DNA of 64,000 nt from Glossina fuscipes (lineage: Eukaryota > Arthropoda > Insecta > Diptera > Glossinidae). The notes beneath the pieces are model-generated. The model saw only the letters and a program-made list of their open reading frames with translations. It was not told the DNA's origin and searched no databases. The number at the start of each line of letters is the position of its first letter. Position 1 is the first letter of the stretch. The stretch is from the NCBI RefSeq assembly GCF_014805625.2, contig NW_023998415.1, forward strand, positions 33,597,138 through 33,661,137, given 5' to 3'. Positions 37,902 to 51,790 of this stretch are shown here, piece by piece. The translations under genes were made by a program, and so were the position numbers.

Positions 37902-38314
37902 CTAATAAATAATTGTTTCTAAAATATCATTCACTACCGTGCGACTTAGCTGATCCTTTTTATATTCACTATCGCTATCGCTGACATCTAGCAGTTTTTT
38001 TTTGCCCTTAGTGCCCGAAGAAGCGCTCGATATCAGCTGTTGCGTTTTTCCATGTCTTTTCGGTGAGGGCAAAATCTCGATATGACAGTCTGGATAATCC
38101 AAAATATCAGCTAGAAATTGTGATTTTAAATTGCCAATATTCTTAGTATAATCGGGCATTTCGTGATTATAGGGCCGATGTAGATCACATTCTTTTGGTC
38201 CGGTTTTGCGGTACTGCGGGTGGTATTCCGCATCTATAAAATTGTAAAATCGATTAATTAATTAAATGTATGACACTCTTAAATAATTCGCTTACCGTCC
38301 ATCTCGGGGGCCAT
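37902..38314 (-). CDS. Unrecognised 116-residue protein
   Basis: Two exons, 38296-38314 and 37902-38233, join in frame (donor GTAAGC, acceptor ACAATTTTATAG) to give 116 residues. The protein starts MAPEMDDAEYHPQYRK, has a conserved-looking middle (NLKSQFLADILDYPD), a basic serine-rich linker (KRHGKTQQ, then SSGTKGKKK), an acidic serine cluster SDSDSE and a helical C-terminus (SRTVVNDILETIIY). No domain was recognised. The SDSD-type acidic patch followed by a short helix is common in nuclear proteins. The tiny first coding exon and good splice sites argue for a real gene. It lies 716 bp downstream of Rab19 on the same strand. Confidence 0.75.
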
Positions 38315-39029
38315 TAGAAATGGGCAACAACAATTGAATAGCTTAAAAAAATTCATAATCTTTATCTTTTTGTCTATAATATATATATATATTCATTTGC
38401 AAAGGCAAGAGATTGATTAAATAAAATAATATGCTTTTTTTTTTTTCTTCTTTTATGAACGTTTCATAATGAAATTCCTTTGCCCACTTGCCTTATTGAA
38501 AATTTTTAAAAATTTACAAAGTTATTTCCTTTTCAAGTAAACATGGTTTGTTAAATTTTTTTACATAAAAGCAAAAAAAAAAAAAAGAAAAAGAATAGTG
38601 GAGGGGAAGTAGGACGTTTTTCATTTTATTAATTATGTTATGTTTGTTAATTAATATTTGTTTAAACGTTTACGTATTTACAGCGTAAAAGTTTCTCTTA
38701 TTTTTTGCTGTAATGTCGGTGACAAAATTGAATTAACAAAAATTAATTGACTTGGTTTATCTACTATATTTGCTTTTCCTTTCTTATTTTTTTTTTTTTT
38801 TGTTTTTTTCGTTTTTTCTTTTTTTACAAAAATTAGTCTTATCGCCATTTTCGTTAGATTCTTGTATGCTTGAGTTGTTCTTAATGTTTTTGTTGAATGT
38901 AAATTGTAATTGTTTGTACTATTATTAAGACGAAAAAGAAAAACATTCTATAAATTAATTTAAATAAAAAATGTTCAAAAAATCACAATTCAATATACAA
39001 AACCGAGACTTAAAAATTAATTCTAAATT
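38315..39029. other. Spacer between 116-residue gene and Rab19
   Basis: This holds the upstream region of the 116-residue gene and the Rab19 3' UTR. TTTATT at 38625-38630 (AATAAA on the minus strand) lies about 400 nt past the Rab19 stop. Poly-T runs occur near 38788-38830. Confidence 0.5.
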
Positions 39030-40476
<1,447 letters not shown>

Positions 40477-41729
40477 CGTTACGTTAATGTTAATTAAAAA
40501 TTAGGGGCGTATAGTAGCGTAGTAATAGATAAAAAGCTTTGAATTTTGAGATTCAATTATCACTAATATGCGTTAATGATTTCACTAGGAATATAAAAAA
40601 GTTAAAAAAAAAAATTTAAAGTTAAAAATTTAAAAAAAAAAAAAACCAAACGAAAAAAAACAAGTAGAAAACGCACAAAGGATCAATTATTTATTTTATG
40701 CCCTATAAACGGCATACTTTACAAATGGCATTGACAGGTGGTTGTTGTTGTTGTTATAATTTTTGATTTAATGTAAGCTGCAACTTATTAATTTGTTTAA
40801 TTGTTGCGATTTTAAGTAGATTAGTTATGGGCTTTCACTATTCGCTGTTTTTTATATCATTTTTTCTTCTTTTTCTTTTCTCTCTCTCTCTCTCTCTCTC
40901 TCTCCTTTTTAATTGCATATGCCGTCACAATGCACTTATGTTAGAAGATTTATTATTTTCTATTATTCATAAATTTTAGAACGCATTATCTATTTTTCTA
41001 AATATTGCTTATTAGAGCTTTTTGCATAAATTCTTCTTTTCTTTTAGTTATCGATAACGCAAGTACTTTGCTAGTTTCCCATCTCTATCATTCCGTTTAC
41101 TAACTTAATGCAGCAACAAATTGCTTTTGTATTTTATGCACATTTATTATATTTATAAGTTATGTTAACAAGTTTTAGTAAATTTAGTTTTTATTGTTTA
41201 AATAAATACTTTTTTTTTGCTCTTTTTTTCTTGATTTTGAAATCAATTTGTTGGTTGTTCAAATACTCTTAATTGTTTGTATTTTTCATATATATAAAAA
41301 TGAATGGATTGTTTGGAACTGTGCGAAGAATGAAAAAGTTGAAAACTAAAATTATTTTATCAGTCAAATGGCTGTTAACGTAATATTGTTTTGACACATA
41401 CCGCATGTTTTTGAACATAAGCTTAGGGAATTTCATACACTAATAGAGGGGGCTATTAAACACCAAACAGAAGTGCAATGATGGAATGGAACAGACGCGA
41501 AAATTGCTATCTAAACGAAGATTGATGCATTTGCTTATATGAATTATTACCAGCTGTTTTGGGTGGATAAGTACGAAAGAAAATGGACTAGTTTCCATTT
41601 GCGTTTTTCCATCGATTTGGGGCAGTTTAAATTTGAGTTTACATTCATTCCCGCTACCTAAGAAGGGGTGTCCCAGAATTTACGCAAGATTTGAATTAAA
41701 TAAAAAACCAAGTTACTTTTTTTATACCC
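40477..41729. other. Rab19 upstream region
   Basis: No coding exon is seen. Contents are a (TTG)n run near 40740-40756, a (CT)n run at 40879-40904, a DRE-like palindrome at 41049-41056 and AT-rich sequence. Confidence 0.5.
41049..41056. promoter_or_regulatory. DRE motif TATCGATA
   Basis: A perfect DNA replication-related element lies about 570 bp upstream of the Rab19 start codon. In flies DRE (bound by DREF/BEAF-32) marks housekeeping promoters, so it may belong to the Rab19 promoter. This is inferred from motif and position. Confidence 0.4.
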
Positions 41730-42520
41730 GTTTGGCAAAACATTTGCAACGTTCAAAAGGAAACGTCAGAGACTCTACAAAGTGTATATATCCTTGATCA
41801 ATATTAAATTCTGAATCGATTAAGCATGTCTGTCCGTCTGTATAATATCCGTCCCTCTATTTGTCCAAAGGAATGAAAAATTAGCTCCTTGTTAATTGCT
41901 CATAAACAATAGCTAATAAATCTACAAAAATTTAAAAGTACATTCTCGGGGTAATGCTGGAATATCTGAATAAAAGGAGAGAAATTGATCACACCTATCC
42001 GATATTATAGTGTATAAAAAGTTAATTTTCATTTGCAATATTTTTTTAACGCGCAGAACCAAACTTAAAAAACTCCATAAAGTATATGGCCAGTCTTAAA
42101 TTAGGACTGCACCTAAGCGTGCCCCTATGTTTGTCTGTCTGTCTGCCCAACAATGTAGTATCTGTGGTAAATGTTCTTCCATTTGAAGATGAAGAAGAAT
42201 GGAGATATAGCCTACGAATTTGCAAATAAACCAAATCTGGCAATGGACACGCCTATACCGTTCACATGCCTATACAACAAAAACTGATAACATTTTTGCT
42301 TACCGCGTCTTTTGGTTCTTACTCACCATGTGCAACATATACATCATATAAATATCAACTTTTATTCTGCAAATGAAATAAATCAGCCACACCCACCCCA
42401 TATTGTCGAGTATGAATAGTCATCAGTTCTTTTCCTTTTTTTTGTCTTCTTTTTTCAAATAATAGTGATGGGTATAAAGGATTCGGTCACGATCGAATAT
42501 AATTTTCTTAATTATTTTAA
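41730..42520 (+). repeat. Dispersed repeat family B, composite copy
   Basis: A head at 41760-41860 (AGTGTATATATCC, then CTGAATCGATTAAGCATGTC) recurs in degraded form at 42055-42150, so the copy looks like two heads in tandem. The right end at 42481-42511 carries TTCGGTC-AC-GATCGAA followed by TATAATTTTCTTA. It is noncoding. Similar pieces lie at 21400-21850, 49090-50275 and 52660-52880. Confidence 0.55.
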
Positions 42521-42898
42521 TTGTAATTTTTCTATTCAATCTTAAGATATGTAGGATAAGGTTATGTCTGGAATAGCATATCGGGCGAATAGACTTCACG
42601 CGCTCTTTTGTCGAAATTTTCCATGATCACTTTGCATAAATGTGATAGAATTGCATTGATGCATTGTTGAGTTTTCTCTTCTTCAAGCCACGGATGTTTA
42701 TGGGCTTGTTGGCATAGATATTTAATTAGAAATAACCGCATATTCTTGTCAAAGTTGACGAAATGAAATCAATATTCTGACGATATTATATACGAAATTT
42801 GCGAAGTGTGGCCGCCAAATCTTCATTATTTTTGAAATATTGTTGAACAGTGAAGACGCGTTGCTCTCTCGCGTAATGCTCTATTTCTACTAATCCTA
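42521..42898. other. Spacer, possibly degraded coding relic
   Basis: The stretch has no long frame. Its composition is less AT-rich than average, but nothing was recognised. Confidence 0.35.
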
Positions 42899-42974
42899 AG
42901 CTGTCAGCTGTCAGCTGTCAAAGTGTTTACATTGGTTTTTGGGTGCCAACACTTTACCGCGCAATTGGCGGTAA
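42899..42974. promoter_or_regulatory. Promoter-like island: AGCTGTC repeats and 21-bp inverted repeat
   Basis: Three tandem AGCTGTC units (42899-42919) create overlapping CAGCTG E-boxes. About 35 bp further is an inverted repeat, TTACCGC-GCAATTG-GCGGTAA (42954-42974), whose right arm includes TTGGCGG, an E2F-like word. The combination resembles a housekeeping promoter. No coding exon is paired with it, and Rab19 starts 2.4 kb to the left. Confidence 0.35.
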
Positions 42975-45392
42975 ATTCAAATCTTGTATAAGTTTCGAGA
43001 CACGTAAAATTGCGTTGTTGTGTTTAATATTTTCTGCTGCAATGTGGAGTGTGGTCACTTAGTAATTATTTTTCTCCCATTCGTTCTTTACTTGATTCAA
43101 CTAAATTGCAATTGATAACGTTTTACTTGTCATTTTTTTTTTTTTTTTTTTTTTATTTTAAAATATTTTTTTTATTTGGATTTGAAAACTTACCAAACCT
43201 ATGCTCGTCTCATCTCTTCACCCCTCCTATAAACTGCATTTTTCCATTAGTATTACATAATAGAATGAAAATGATATGGTTAAAGGATTGCTTGAGTCTT
43301 ATTTCATTTGATTTTTTTTTTGGAAAAATTGAATAATCACTGGAATAGTTATTTGGACGAGCTACGGTTAAATCGTCAAAAAGGAAGAAATGTGAAATAT
43401 ATGATACACTGCTAAAATGCATTTATGGGATACTTTTGAATTGAAGTACGATACACAAAACAGTGATGAAGGTATTAAGAGGTAAAAAATATATTCATAA
43501 TATTCGCATTGCCTTAAGAAGTTAAAAGTGTAAGGTTCAGCTTAGATCTGTGCGATTAAATGGCACTTAGATCGGCCCACGGCCAGAAAAGTTAAAAATC
43601 TCCTTGCATAATAGGTAGACGATCTATGTTTACAAGTGAGTGATGACAAGTCTCAAAAAAAAAAAAGAAAAAAAAAAAAAAACATTAAATTAAAAACAAT
43701 AATTTTATTTATGCTTTTCACTTGATTTTATAACATATCGGACAACATAAACAAAATAGAAAACTATAGATATACAAGTGTCGCATTGCGTTGTTATAAC
43801 ATTTCCGTCTTTCCTGTCTCTAATCATCAAAGTCTATCATTTTCAAATAAAATCCATTATAACCGACAATTAATGTTTTTATGTAATTAATTTTAATGGC
43901 TTTCGATTAAGTCGAAATTTTCAATTGAAAAACACAAAATCAAAGATTACCTCCGTCCAATAAATGAATAAATGGGCGGTGGGGGGAAAGTGAGTTATTC
44001 GTTAAACAAACAAAATGCAGAAAACGTAAAAAAAAAAATATAAATCGAAATTACATTACAAAAGGCTTAGGTCGACTCTTATCATACGCTATAGAAAGCT
44101 GTCAAGCTTTCGTTACAATATAAATTTCTTTAATTAGTTGAAAATTCTCTTAATTATTTCCCATAAAAATAAAGGCAATGAGAAAACCGTAACTGTAACC
44201 CATTAAATAGAATCTTTTCGTAGGCGCCTCCCATTTCTATTTGCTTCAGAGATTACGCGCTTATGCGATGTTTGCTTGGACTTTTCAGTTCGGCAAATTC
44301 TATCGTTCAACACATTGGACGGCTCTGGCAGATTGCTGGGTCGGTCGTTCTATAGTTGAACCGGTCTTCTCTAAAGTTCATTTTATTGCAATCCTATGCA
44401 CGAGAATTTCTCATACACAATTTCGGGCTTGCAATGTTTAAAATTTACCGGTTCCCCACCCGGTCTCTTGTTGCATACCAGACATACATGTATTCGCTGT
44501 GGCGTTGTGGAGTCGCTTAATGCAAACATATGATTTGAAGAAAAGGATGTAACATGCAATGCTGGCATTCGGCCAAGTAGTCAAAGCTCACTAACGATTG
44601 CCTCGATGCCTTGCATGCAAATGTTTGGTCTTGTCATGTCCTAACATTACGAAAATAAGCAATTTTGGCCGAAACTGGCTTTCGAATGTGATCGAATGAC
44701 AATTTAAGGCAAAGTTGAGTCGTCTAAATGAAATGTTGTGCGCCTGCGGACACCTTGGATGCAAAACAAATTTTCTACATTATGGAACGCTTGACGTTGC
44801 AAACGTTTGAACAAAACTTAACATAACGCGTGTGGTGAAAAACGGGACACAACAACAATTATATACGTTTGATAGGAGCACGTACAATGTTTAACAATAA
44901 AGTATGACCCGACACGCTTAAGCTTGACGCTTTCGTCTTTCTCTCTTGTTTTTTTTTTTTTTTCACCCTTTTCTAAGCCGCATAAATGATATTTTCGTCA
45001 CGTCTAGATTATCGATGAAGAGCAATCACGATATGTTTTGAATATTTGATATAATATTGAAGAAGTACAAAACGGGTCTTCACTGTTCGGAGGCTCCGGG
45101 TTTTCTCAAGATTTTCTTGCTTTTACGGAGACTGATGTGATCGCATCGATCTGAATCGGTGGCATTTAAATGAAAGCAAGCCGGGGGAATAATCTGCATT
45201 TGAGAGAGAAGTACCCAGCTCAGTTTTTAGTCTGATTTCGCATGGAAGCGGGGGAAGTTTTGCGGATTTTCATCGTTTTCAAGACGATGAGAATCTCGCA
45301 AGCCACCTTCCAACTGTTTCGTCATTTATCTGATTTACACCCTAAGCTTAGTCGCTTCCATAACTTCGGCTGCACTTTCTTTTTTCACAGTT
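42975..45392. other. Intergenic, no gene seen
   Basis: Short frames are not supported by splice sites. Poly-T runs lie near 43131-43154 and 44950-44964, and A-runs near 43657-43682. The stretch 44220-44900 is more balanced in base composition and could be an old mobile element, but no motif was found. Confidence 0.4.
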
Positions 45393-46010
45393 TAAACAAG
45401 TAAAAGAACATTATAGTTGGACAAGGCCAACGTTTAAATCCCCTACACACCACATTCTCTAAAACAAGTCTTATTTTTATGAGTCAATTTTCATCGCCAT
45501 ATATTAAGACTTGGACTTTTGCGACCAATTTTCATGAAAATCATTATTAAAGTAGAATCGAAGAAATAGACCGAGATGGTCCAAGTTTGGTACAGTTAAT
45601 TTTTTATGTTAAATCACTCAAAATTTGCCCCAACCGGTTCAAAGTTTTCATAGCAGTTTCGAATGCCGAAATACTTCTACTTAATCACTTTTGCCGGGGA
45701 ATTATGAAAATTGCAATTTTCACCATATAATGATTAAAAAGTGGTCGAAATAGTGGACCGTGGCGCACCATTTTCCATAGGATTCGTTTATGGGCGAAAG
45801 TACATATGTGTATCAAGTTTGACCACAATAGCTCAAAAACAAGTGCAAGTGACGTGCAAGTTGAACACAAATTAAGTGCATGGACAGACATCAGTCGGCC
45901 AGAAAAAAACAGGCTTAGATTAATTTAGATTATTATTCTAAATCGATCGGTATAATGAAGGGTGGGTCTATCTTAAGCTCTTTTGCGTGCTACATACATC
46001 CGTACCACAG
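45393..46010 (-). repeat. Dispersed repeat family A copy (internally deleted)
   Basis: Its left end reads AAAGAACATTATAGTTGG followed by CCAACG, and its right end carries ATCGATCGGTATAATGAAGG. Long stretches match the 5252-6110 copy in the same orientation (for example GAGATGGTCCAAGTTTGGTA), but about 200 bp are missing. It is noncoding. Confidence 0.65.
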
Positions 46011-46834
46011 ATGATATAAGGTGTAAACAACGTAAAATGCAGTACCGTGAGGGACGGAAACTTATACCGTGCTAAAACCAATATCTCAGATATAAATAGT
46101 TAAAATTTGGAAAAAATAAATGCGTCACGTACATGCTGTGAAGCAACTAATTTCAATTTGTAAAGCTTTGTTTACAAACCTAATAGATGTCTTAATATTG
46201 GACAGCGTGAATAAGGGAAACGATTTATCATATCTATTAGCTATCAGTCGATCAGCCGAATTGTAAAATGTGATTTTTCAAGTTTTCTATATCATTCTAC
46301 GATGGTTAGATGGCATAATCGGCGAAATTGGCTAATCAACCCGCCCATCCGTCTTTTAAAAAAAACCGAGCAACTTTTCCTTTTTTTGTAGAGTGAATCA
46401 AGAGACCAAGATATCGACCGGAAAAACTTTGGACAATCGACAATTATTGAAAAATATTTGTGAAATTATTTAAAAATGTACGATATACGATATATAAAAT
46501 TCGATATATGAACAATGCATGAAATGAATAGATTCTCGCTACCATTATGCACAGAAGTTTGTCGTGAATATAAAAAAAGACTCCGTCTAAAATGACTTCG
46601 ATGTAAAATGTTTCTTGCTTTACCCATTTTTCTCATTAGCTATCAATTAATACTAAATATGTATAAATAACACAGTTTAATATAGATTGTGCCAGCTAAG
46701 GTTTGACATTCTTGTTGTGGCACATAAGCATAACAGTTATTATGTTGAGGACTATTGTAACACTAGAATAGACTTGTTTTTGCAGTAATTGCATGAATTC
46801 TTGCCATTAGTTAAATAAATATTTTTATACCCTA
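46011..46834. other. Spacer, nothing recognised
   Basis: AT-rich sequence without convincing exons, RNA genes or repeats. Confidence 0.4.
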
Positions 46835-47215
46835 CGTCACTTGCGGTACACAGATATATTACGAGACTAATCTTTTACTATACAATACGGATCGATTTAG
46901 AAAATGATTATAAGCTTGTCTGGGTTGGGTTGGGCTGATTGTGTTGTCTTATGTTCAAGCTATGGGTCGGAGCATTTATTCAACCACATCTCATTCATCA
47001 CTTGAATGAGAATACAACAACATTAAGCGTAGGGTGTCTTATGGTCACCTTGTGACAGTATAGTGTTTTCAACTTGTTTCTTATCAATCAAATCAATTGA
47101 TCAAATAGGCGGACAGAGGGACAGATAAGCTTAATAATTCTGAATCGGTTAGTATAATATTATAAACGGCGAGTCTATCTCACGTGCTTCTGTTTCTATT
47201 ATATACATCTGCACA
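46835..47215. repeat. Two family A ends in inverted arrangement
   Basis: A segment at 46850-47000 (ACGGATCGATTTAGAAAATG, then AAGCTTGTCTGG) is in one orientation. A second at 47100-47215 (TCTGAATCGGTTAGTATAAT, then ACGGCGAGTCTATC) is the same end in the opposite orientation. Together they form a degraded inverted pair of about 380 bp. Confidence 0.5.
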
Positions 47216-47790
47216 AGCATAATACATCCTTGTAGCTCAAGTGTTGTCGGCTTCCGAATAAAATCTGAAATGAAATTCTTTCTTCTCGATAAAATTTCGA
47301 ATTTCGTAGAGAGGTAGAGAGTGAGAGACGGATTAGCAAATATGATTGGATTGATTCCGCTCTACACGAAAATGTATAATATAATGGGAGCTCCATATAT
47401 GCGTATTTATGTGTTTGTTACAAATATCTAATCTAATCAATTTAATCCGTTCGCTGTGATGTGAAGATTGTCGTGCATACACAAATTTAACTTATATACA
47501 CACACACCAATTAGATGGATTATAAAGTTAATGTACTCGGTACACCATGCGGTATGTGTAACATATACTTAAATATATCCATATGATTAAAATTTCTCAC
47601 ACATCTCACCGCAATCATCAGATTTTCTCTTTCAGCATATTCAGGAGCATTGAATAGTATTCGTTTAAGCGTTAATTATTCTTATTATTAACAATAATTA
47701 AAAAAAGATTTTCGCTTTTCTTTGCCGTAAAATGGGTTTTTTTATTCTACTGCTGTGCTTCCACCCGTGCAACTAGGAAATGACAAATTT
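47216..47790. other. Spacer, nothing recognised
   Basis: AT-rich sequence between a repeat pair and a promoter-like island; no gene seen. Confidence 0.4.
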
Positions 47791-47972
47791 GTTGCATTGT
47801 CAACGCCAGCGCGCTATAAACAAAATAAAAACAAAAACAACAAAACCAACATTAATTTAAAGCAATAGCCAAAAAGAAAAGCAAAAAAAAAAAATAAATA
47901 AATTAATGGCAGATAATAGTGTGGCAGTAAGTCAGGCTTGTGTGGTGTTCGACTATAAGCAAACCTGTAAGG

Positions 47973-48012
<40 letters not shown>

Positions 48013-48061
48013 TTTATACTGTTTGTAAACTTGTAAGCCTATGCCTAAGAGCCTCTCACAA

Positions 48062-48099
<38 letters not shown>

Positions 48100-48900
48100 C
48101 TGCAAATTCAGTTTGGAATCTATGTGCTTTACGAAGAACGGCTAGCAAAACCCACCATACAACTGAACAAACAAATAACATTCATACGCTGTCTTGTGCT
48201 TTAATTCAGTTGTATTTAATCCGTTCAAATGTTCGGTTGTATGATTGCTGAGCTTGGCTGTTGTGAATTGTGCTTTTATAACGGCCTATAAAGTACCGAA
48301 ATATATTTCTATTAAAGTGAATTAAAAAAAAAAAAAAAAAAAAAACAAAAATCACAAGAATTAAAAGAAAAAAGAAAAATAAATAAATAAATAAATAAAG
48401 GATTTAAAAAAGTTTTTAAAACGTAATAAAAAAAATATATAAAACTTAAGAGTACAATTTTTAATTTAGTTATAATAAAAGAAAGTGAATTTCGAATTGA
48501 AATTTCATTTGCTTATGGCGAACGGTTTTCATTAAAATTAGAAAAATAAAAACTTAAACAATAATAAACAAATAAATAAGAATTATAAAGAAAAGCTAAA
48601 CAATTTTTGAAATTAGATTTTTTTTTTTAGGATTTTAGTTATTTTTTTTTTTTTGTTTTTTGTTTTTTGTTTTTGAAACTGGTTGAGAAGAAACGAAACT
48701 AAAATATATATGCAACGGTGTGTACGGTCTCTGCTGCTCTAGTCTGTAAAGAATTTTTCTCAATCAGTTGTTATTGGAGTCAGCTGGAGTCACGTTTGTT
48801 GCTGTTATTATTGTTGTTATTATTGTTGTTGTTTTTGTTATTGAACTTTTTTAATTTTTCAGCAGTAATCCATGTGGGATTTTTGGCATTAACTGTAAGT
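47791..48900 (+). promoter_or_regulatory. Possible promoter and 5' exons of a gene to the right
   Basis: GCGCGCTATAAAC near 47808 offers a TATA-like box. It is followed by a CAA- and A-rich leader typical of fly 5' UTRs. An ATG at 47906 in good context reads MADNSVA and then meets a strong donor GTAAGTC at 47927. Another strong donor (AACTGTAAGTAAG) lies near 48895, after a TTG-rich stretch. No downstream coding exon is found before the window ends, so a very long first intron would be needed. A poly-A run at 47973-48006 and a TA run at 48066-48096 also lie here. Chance is a real alternative. Confidence 0.3.
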
Positions 48901-49089
48901 AAGTGATCGTCCATTGACTAGTATATATATATATATATATATTCACCTCCTAAGCATCGATACTTAATATCTTAGAAAAAATCTTTCTTATCACAAACAT
49001 TATTTACGGATTATGTCGATAATTTTGCTGCCTTTTTATATCTATCGCCGGTGGATTGAGTTTGGGTTAAAGTATGATACTTAAATCAA
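48901..49089. repeat. TA microsatellite and spacer
   Basis: A TA run lies at 48919-48942; no gene is seen. Confidence 0.5.
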
Positions 49090-50275
49090 AACCTATCGAA
49101 ATCAGAAGAAAGTTGTGGTATATATGTACTCTTGGTATGTAATAAATTCTGAATCGATCTGTCAACCCCTATCCTTCTGCCTGTACACCTGTGTGCCTGC
49201 CTGCAATAACTATTATTAATATATCAACTACTTATTACCAACTTGGCCAAAGGTCACGGCCAAAAGGTACAGAAGTAAACTGAGAACATCTCTTCACAAC
49301 AGTGACAATCATACAAATTTCCATGTATGGAAATCGATGATGATCTGATAATACTACCAGTAAGAAACGCTTTTCGATGGTGATCGAATTTTTTATACCT
49401 ATCATCGTTTTCATAAAAAAGAAGTTAACAAGAAGCAGAAAAAGAAGCAAATTTTCGTAACCTATAATATAGGATGGGCAGGGTTGATTTGAAGCAGAAA
49501 GCAGGGAAAGCAAAAGTGTTCACATTGTAAGCGATATCTTCATTGTTTGCGAACGAGAGAATATTGACCACAGATACTACTTAGTTGGCCAGAGGATAGA
49601 TAAACAACCGAACGGATGGACAACTTTAAGTGCGTTCCGAACTTGAAATTGACCAAGAATTTGTTTCTATGCGTTATGCGAAAAAAGTTTTATTATACTA
49701 TAACATTTGATAGGCGTGGTTAATTTTTCCCTTCTTTATATAGGGTACCATATATAGGTATCTGCCATAGAATATACATTAAAATTAATGTAGATTTATC
49801 TTCTGTAGCTTATAAGTGATGAACAAACATCAAAATCTTAATCATTTTTAAAAAAAATAGAAGTCTTCTCAGTTCACATGGTACTGTAGGCATGTTTTTT
49901 CGATCGATATGGTCTATTATCAATATCAACTTGCGTGCAAGGACTTGCAATGTTTCTACCAAATTTGAAATCCTTTGTTTCATTTTTGCGGCCGGGAGAA
50001 TGTTTGAAACAGATATTAGACAGACGGACAGACATGCTTAATCAATTGAGGATTTGATAATGATCAACCTTTCTTCGCTGATGGTTGTAAAAATGGAAAA
50101 AGCCAATCATGTCGGTCCAGTATTATTGTCGAAATGTCACTTTTTCGTTCTCTCCTTGCGCTTAAGCTTCTTAAATATTCTTTTTTTTTCGCTTTAGGAT
50201 ATTAATGGCGGTAGGTGGTTATGAAGGATTCGTCTGCAATTGAATATAATTTTCTTGCTTATCATCTCTTTGATG
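49090..50275 (+). repeat. Dispersed repeat family B copy
   Basis: The head at 49120-49200 carries ATATGTACTC, GTAATAAATTCTGAATCGAT and CCTGTACACCTG wording like other heads. Internal pieces near 49390 and 50030 are in mixed orientations. The end at 50225-50262 carries AATATAATTTTCTTG with a decayed stem. It is noncoding. Confidence 0.45.
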
Positions 50276-50991
50276 CAGTTTAAAATATTACCTTTTTTTT
50301 TTTTTTTTTTGGTATGTTGAACAGAGATGGATTGAATCAAACATATTCTTCTAACTGAATAATTTTTTTTTTTTTTTTTTTTTGTTTTTTGAAAACTATT
50401 TTAGGTAGACTTAGATTTTATTATTAATTCACAGGCATTTAACAATGTCTGTGAAGAAAAGTAAAAAACTTTTTCATTGGAATTTTTCCACAGAAGCATA
50501 ATAATATACAATAAGCTAAACTAGCTTGTAAAACAATAAATTTTTTTACAATGAATTTGAGTAAAGGAATACCACTGCGTCTGCAGTTTACTGTAATTAT
50601 AATAACGCAAAACCAAATCAAATGAAATTGCCCTGAAGTAGTGAGAGATTATTCGAAAATAATGCTATCCACTAGCATAAGTAAATTAGTTTCTGGTTAT
50701 GCTTAACTCCATGACACAATCCTTACTGATATCTTTGATATTTAGATACCTTATACGTATGCAGGGAAAAGTTGCGCTAAAGAATACTTAGAATGAAAAC
50801 TTATGGCTAAATGTGCTAAGATATTCTTCGCACTAATTTGACATCGACATAATCAAGGCCTTTATCAATTTGGACCGGCAGTATATGACTTCAAATATCG
50901 GATATAAAAACGATGTTGACATTTTGTCATTTTGTATTTATAGAATAAGGTCTCTCGTATGGAAGCGAAAATGTCAACATGTTCATATTAA
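50276..50991. other. Spacer, poly-T tracts
   Basis: Poly-T runs lie at 50293-50311 and 50364-50384. No gene or clear repeat is seen. Confidence 0.45.
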
Positions 50992-51790
50992 AAAAAAACA
51001 AATAAGAAAATTATAGTCAGACAAGGTCGACCACTAAATACCATACACCACCTTGTCTAAGACAATTCTTATTTTTTGGATGAAATTACTATTATAATGG
51101 GTCAATAGGCAAAAGACATCGAAACTGTATATGAGATCAATTTCGAGGTTATGTTTGCTCTCTAAATTGTAACACAGTCTACGGAATCGCGGTTATTTAT
51201 ACTCTATACTGCTTGTATGCAAAACGTAAATGTAACACGCTTAAGATAGACTCATCCTTTGTTATATCGATCGTTTCAGAGTCATAGTCTAAATTGATAG
51301 AAATTGTAAAATCCGTCTAATGTCTGTCCATGTATATTTGTGTGTAAGCTAGAGGTCGCAATTTTTGAGATATTTGAATTAAATATCGTACAGTGACGTG
51401 TTTTGACACAACGCTGAATGCTATTGAAAATGGTTCGCATCGGTTCACTTATTCGACCATTCCCGACTTTTCGGAACAGAACGTTATATGGGAAAAAATT
51501 TCAAATTTTCAAATTTTCGGCAAAAGTGACTAAATATTAGTATTTTGGCATTCTAAATTGATTTGAAAATTTCGAACTGGCCGGGGCAATTTATTGAACT
51601 CCCCTGTCATATACCCGTTCCTACGGAAATTGGAAGCTTATATGGTAAAAGGACTGATTTTCAATTCATTTCATGGTCAAAGTTACCTCATTATATTGAA
51701 TTCACAAAGCAATTTGGACCACGTAGGCCTATGTTTGGATATCATTGCATATAAGGATTCTCATGAAAACGAAAATTGACCCTTATATAC
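50992..51790. repeat. Family A copy with inverted, fold-back arrangement
   Basis: 50992-51105 is the hairpin end and adjoining body in the orientation of the 5252 copy (AAATAAGAAAATTATAGTC, then AATGGGTCAAT). 51215-51783 is body sequence in the opposite orientation, starting with ACGCTTAAGATAGACTCATC and ending in GAAAATTGACCC. The two can pair near their junctions, so this is either two insertions or a fold-back rearrangement. Frames here are not genes. Confidence 0.6.
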
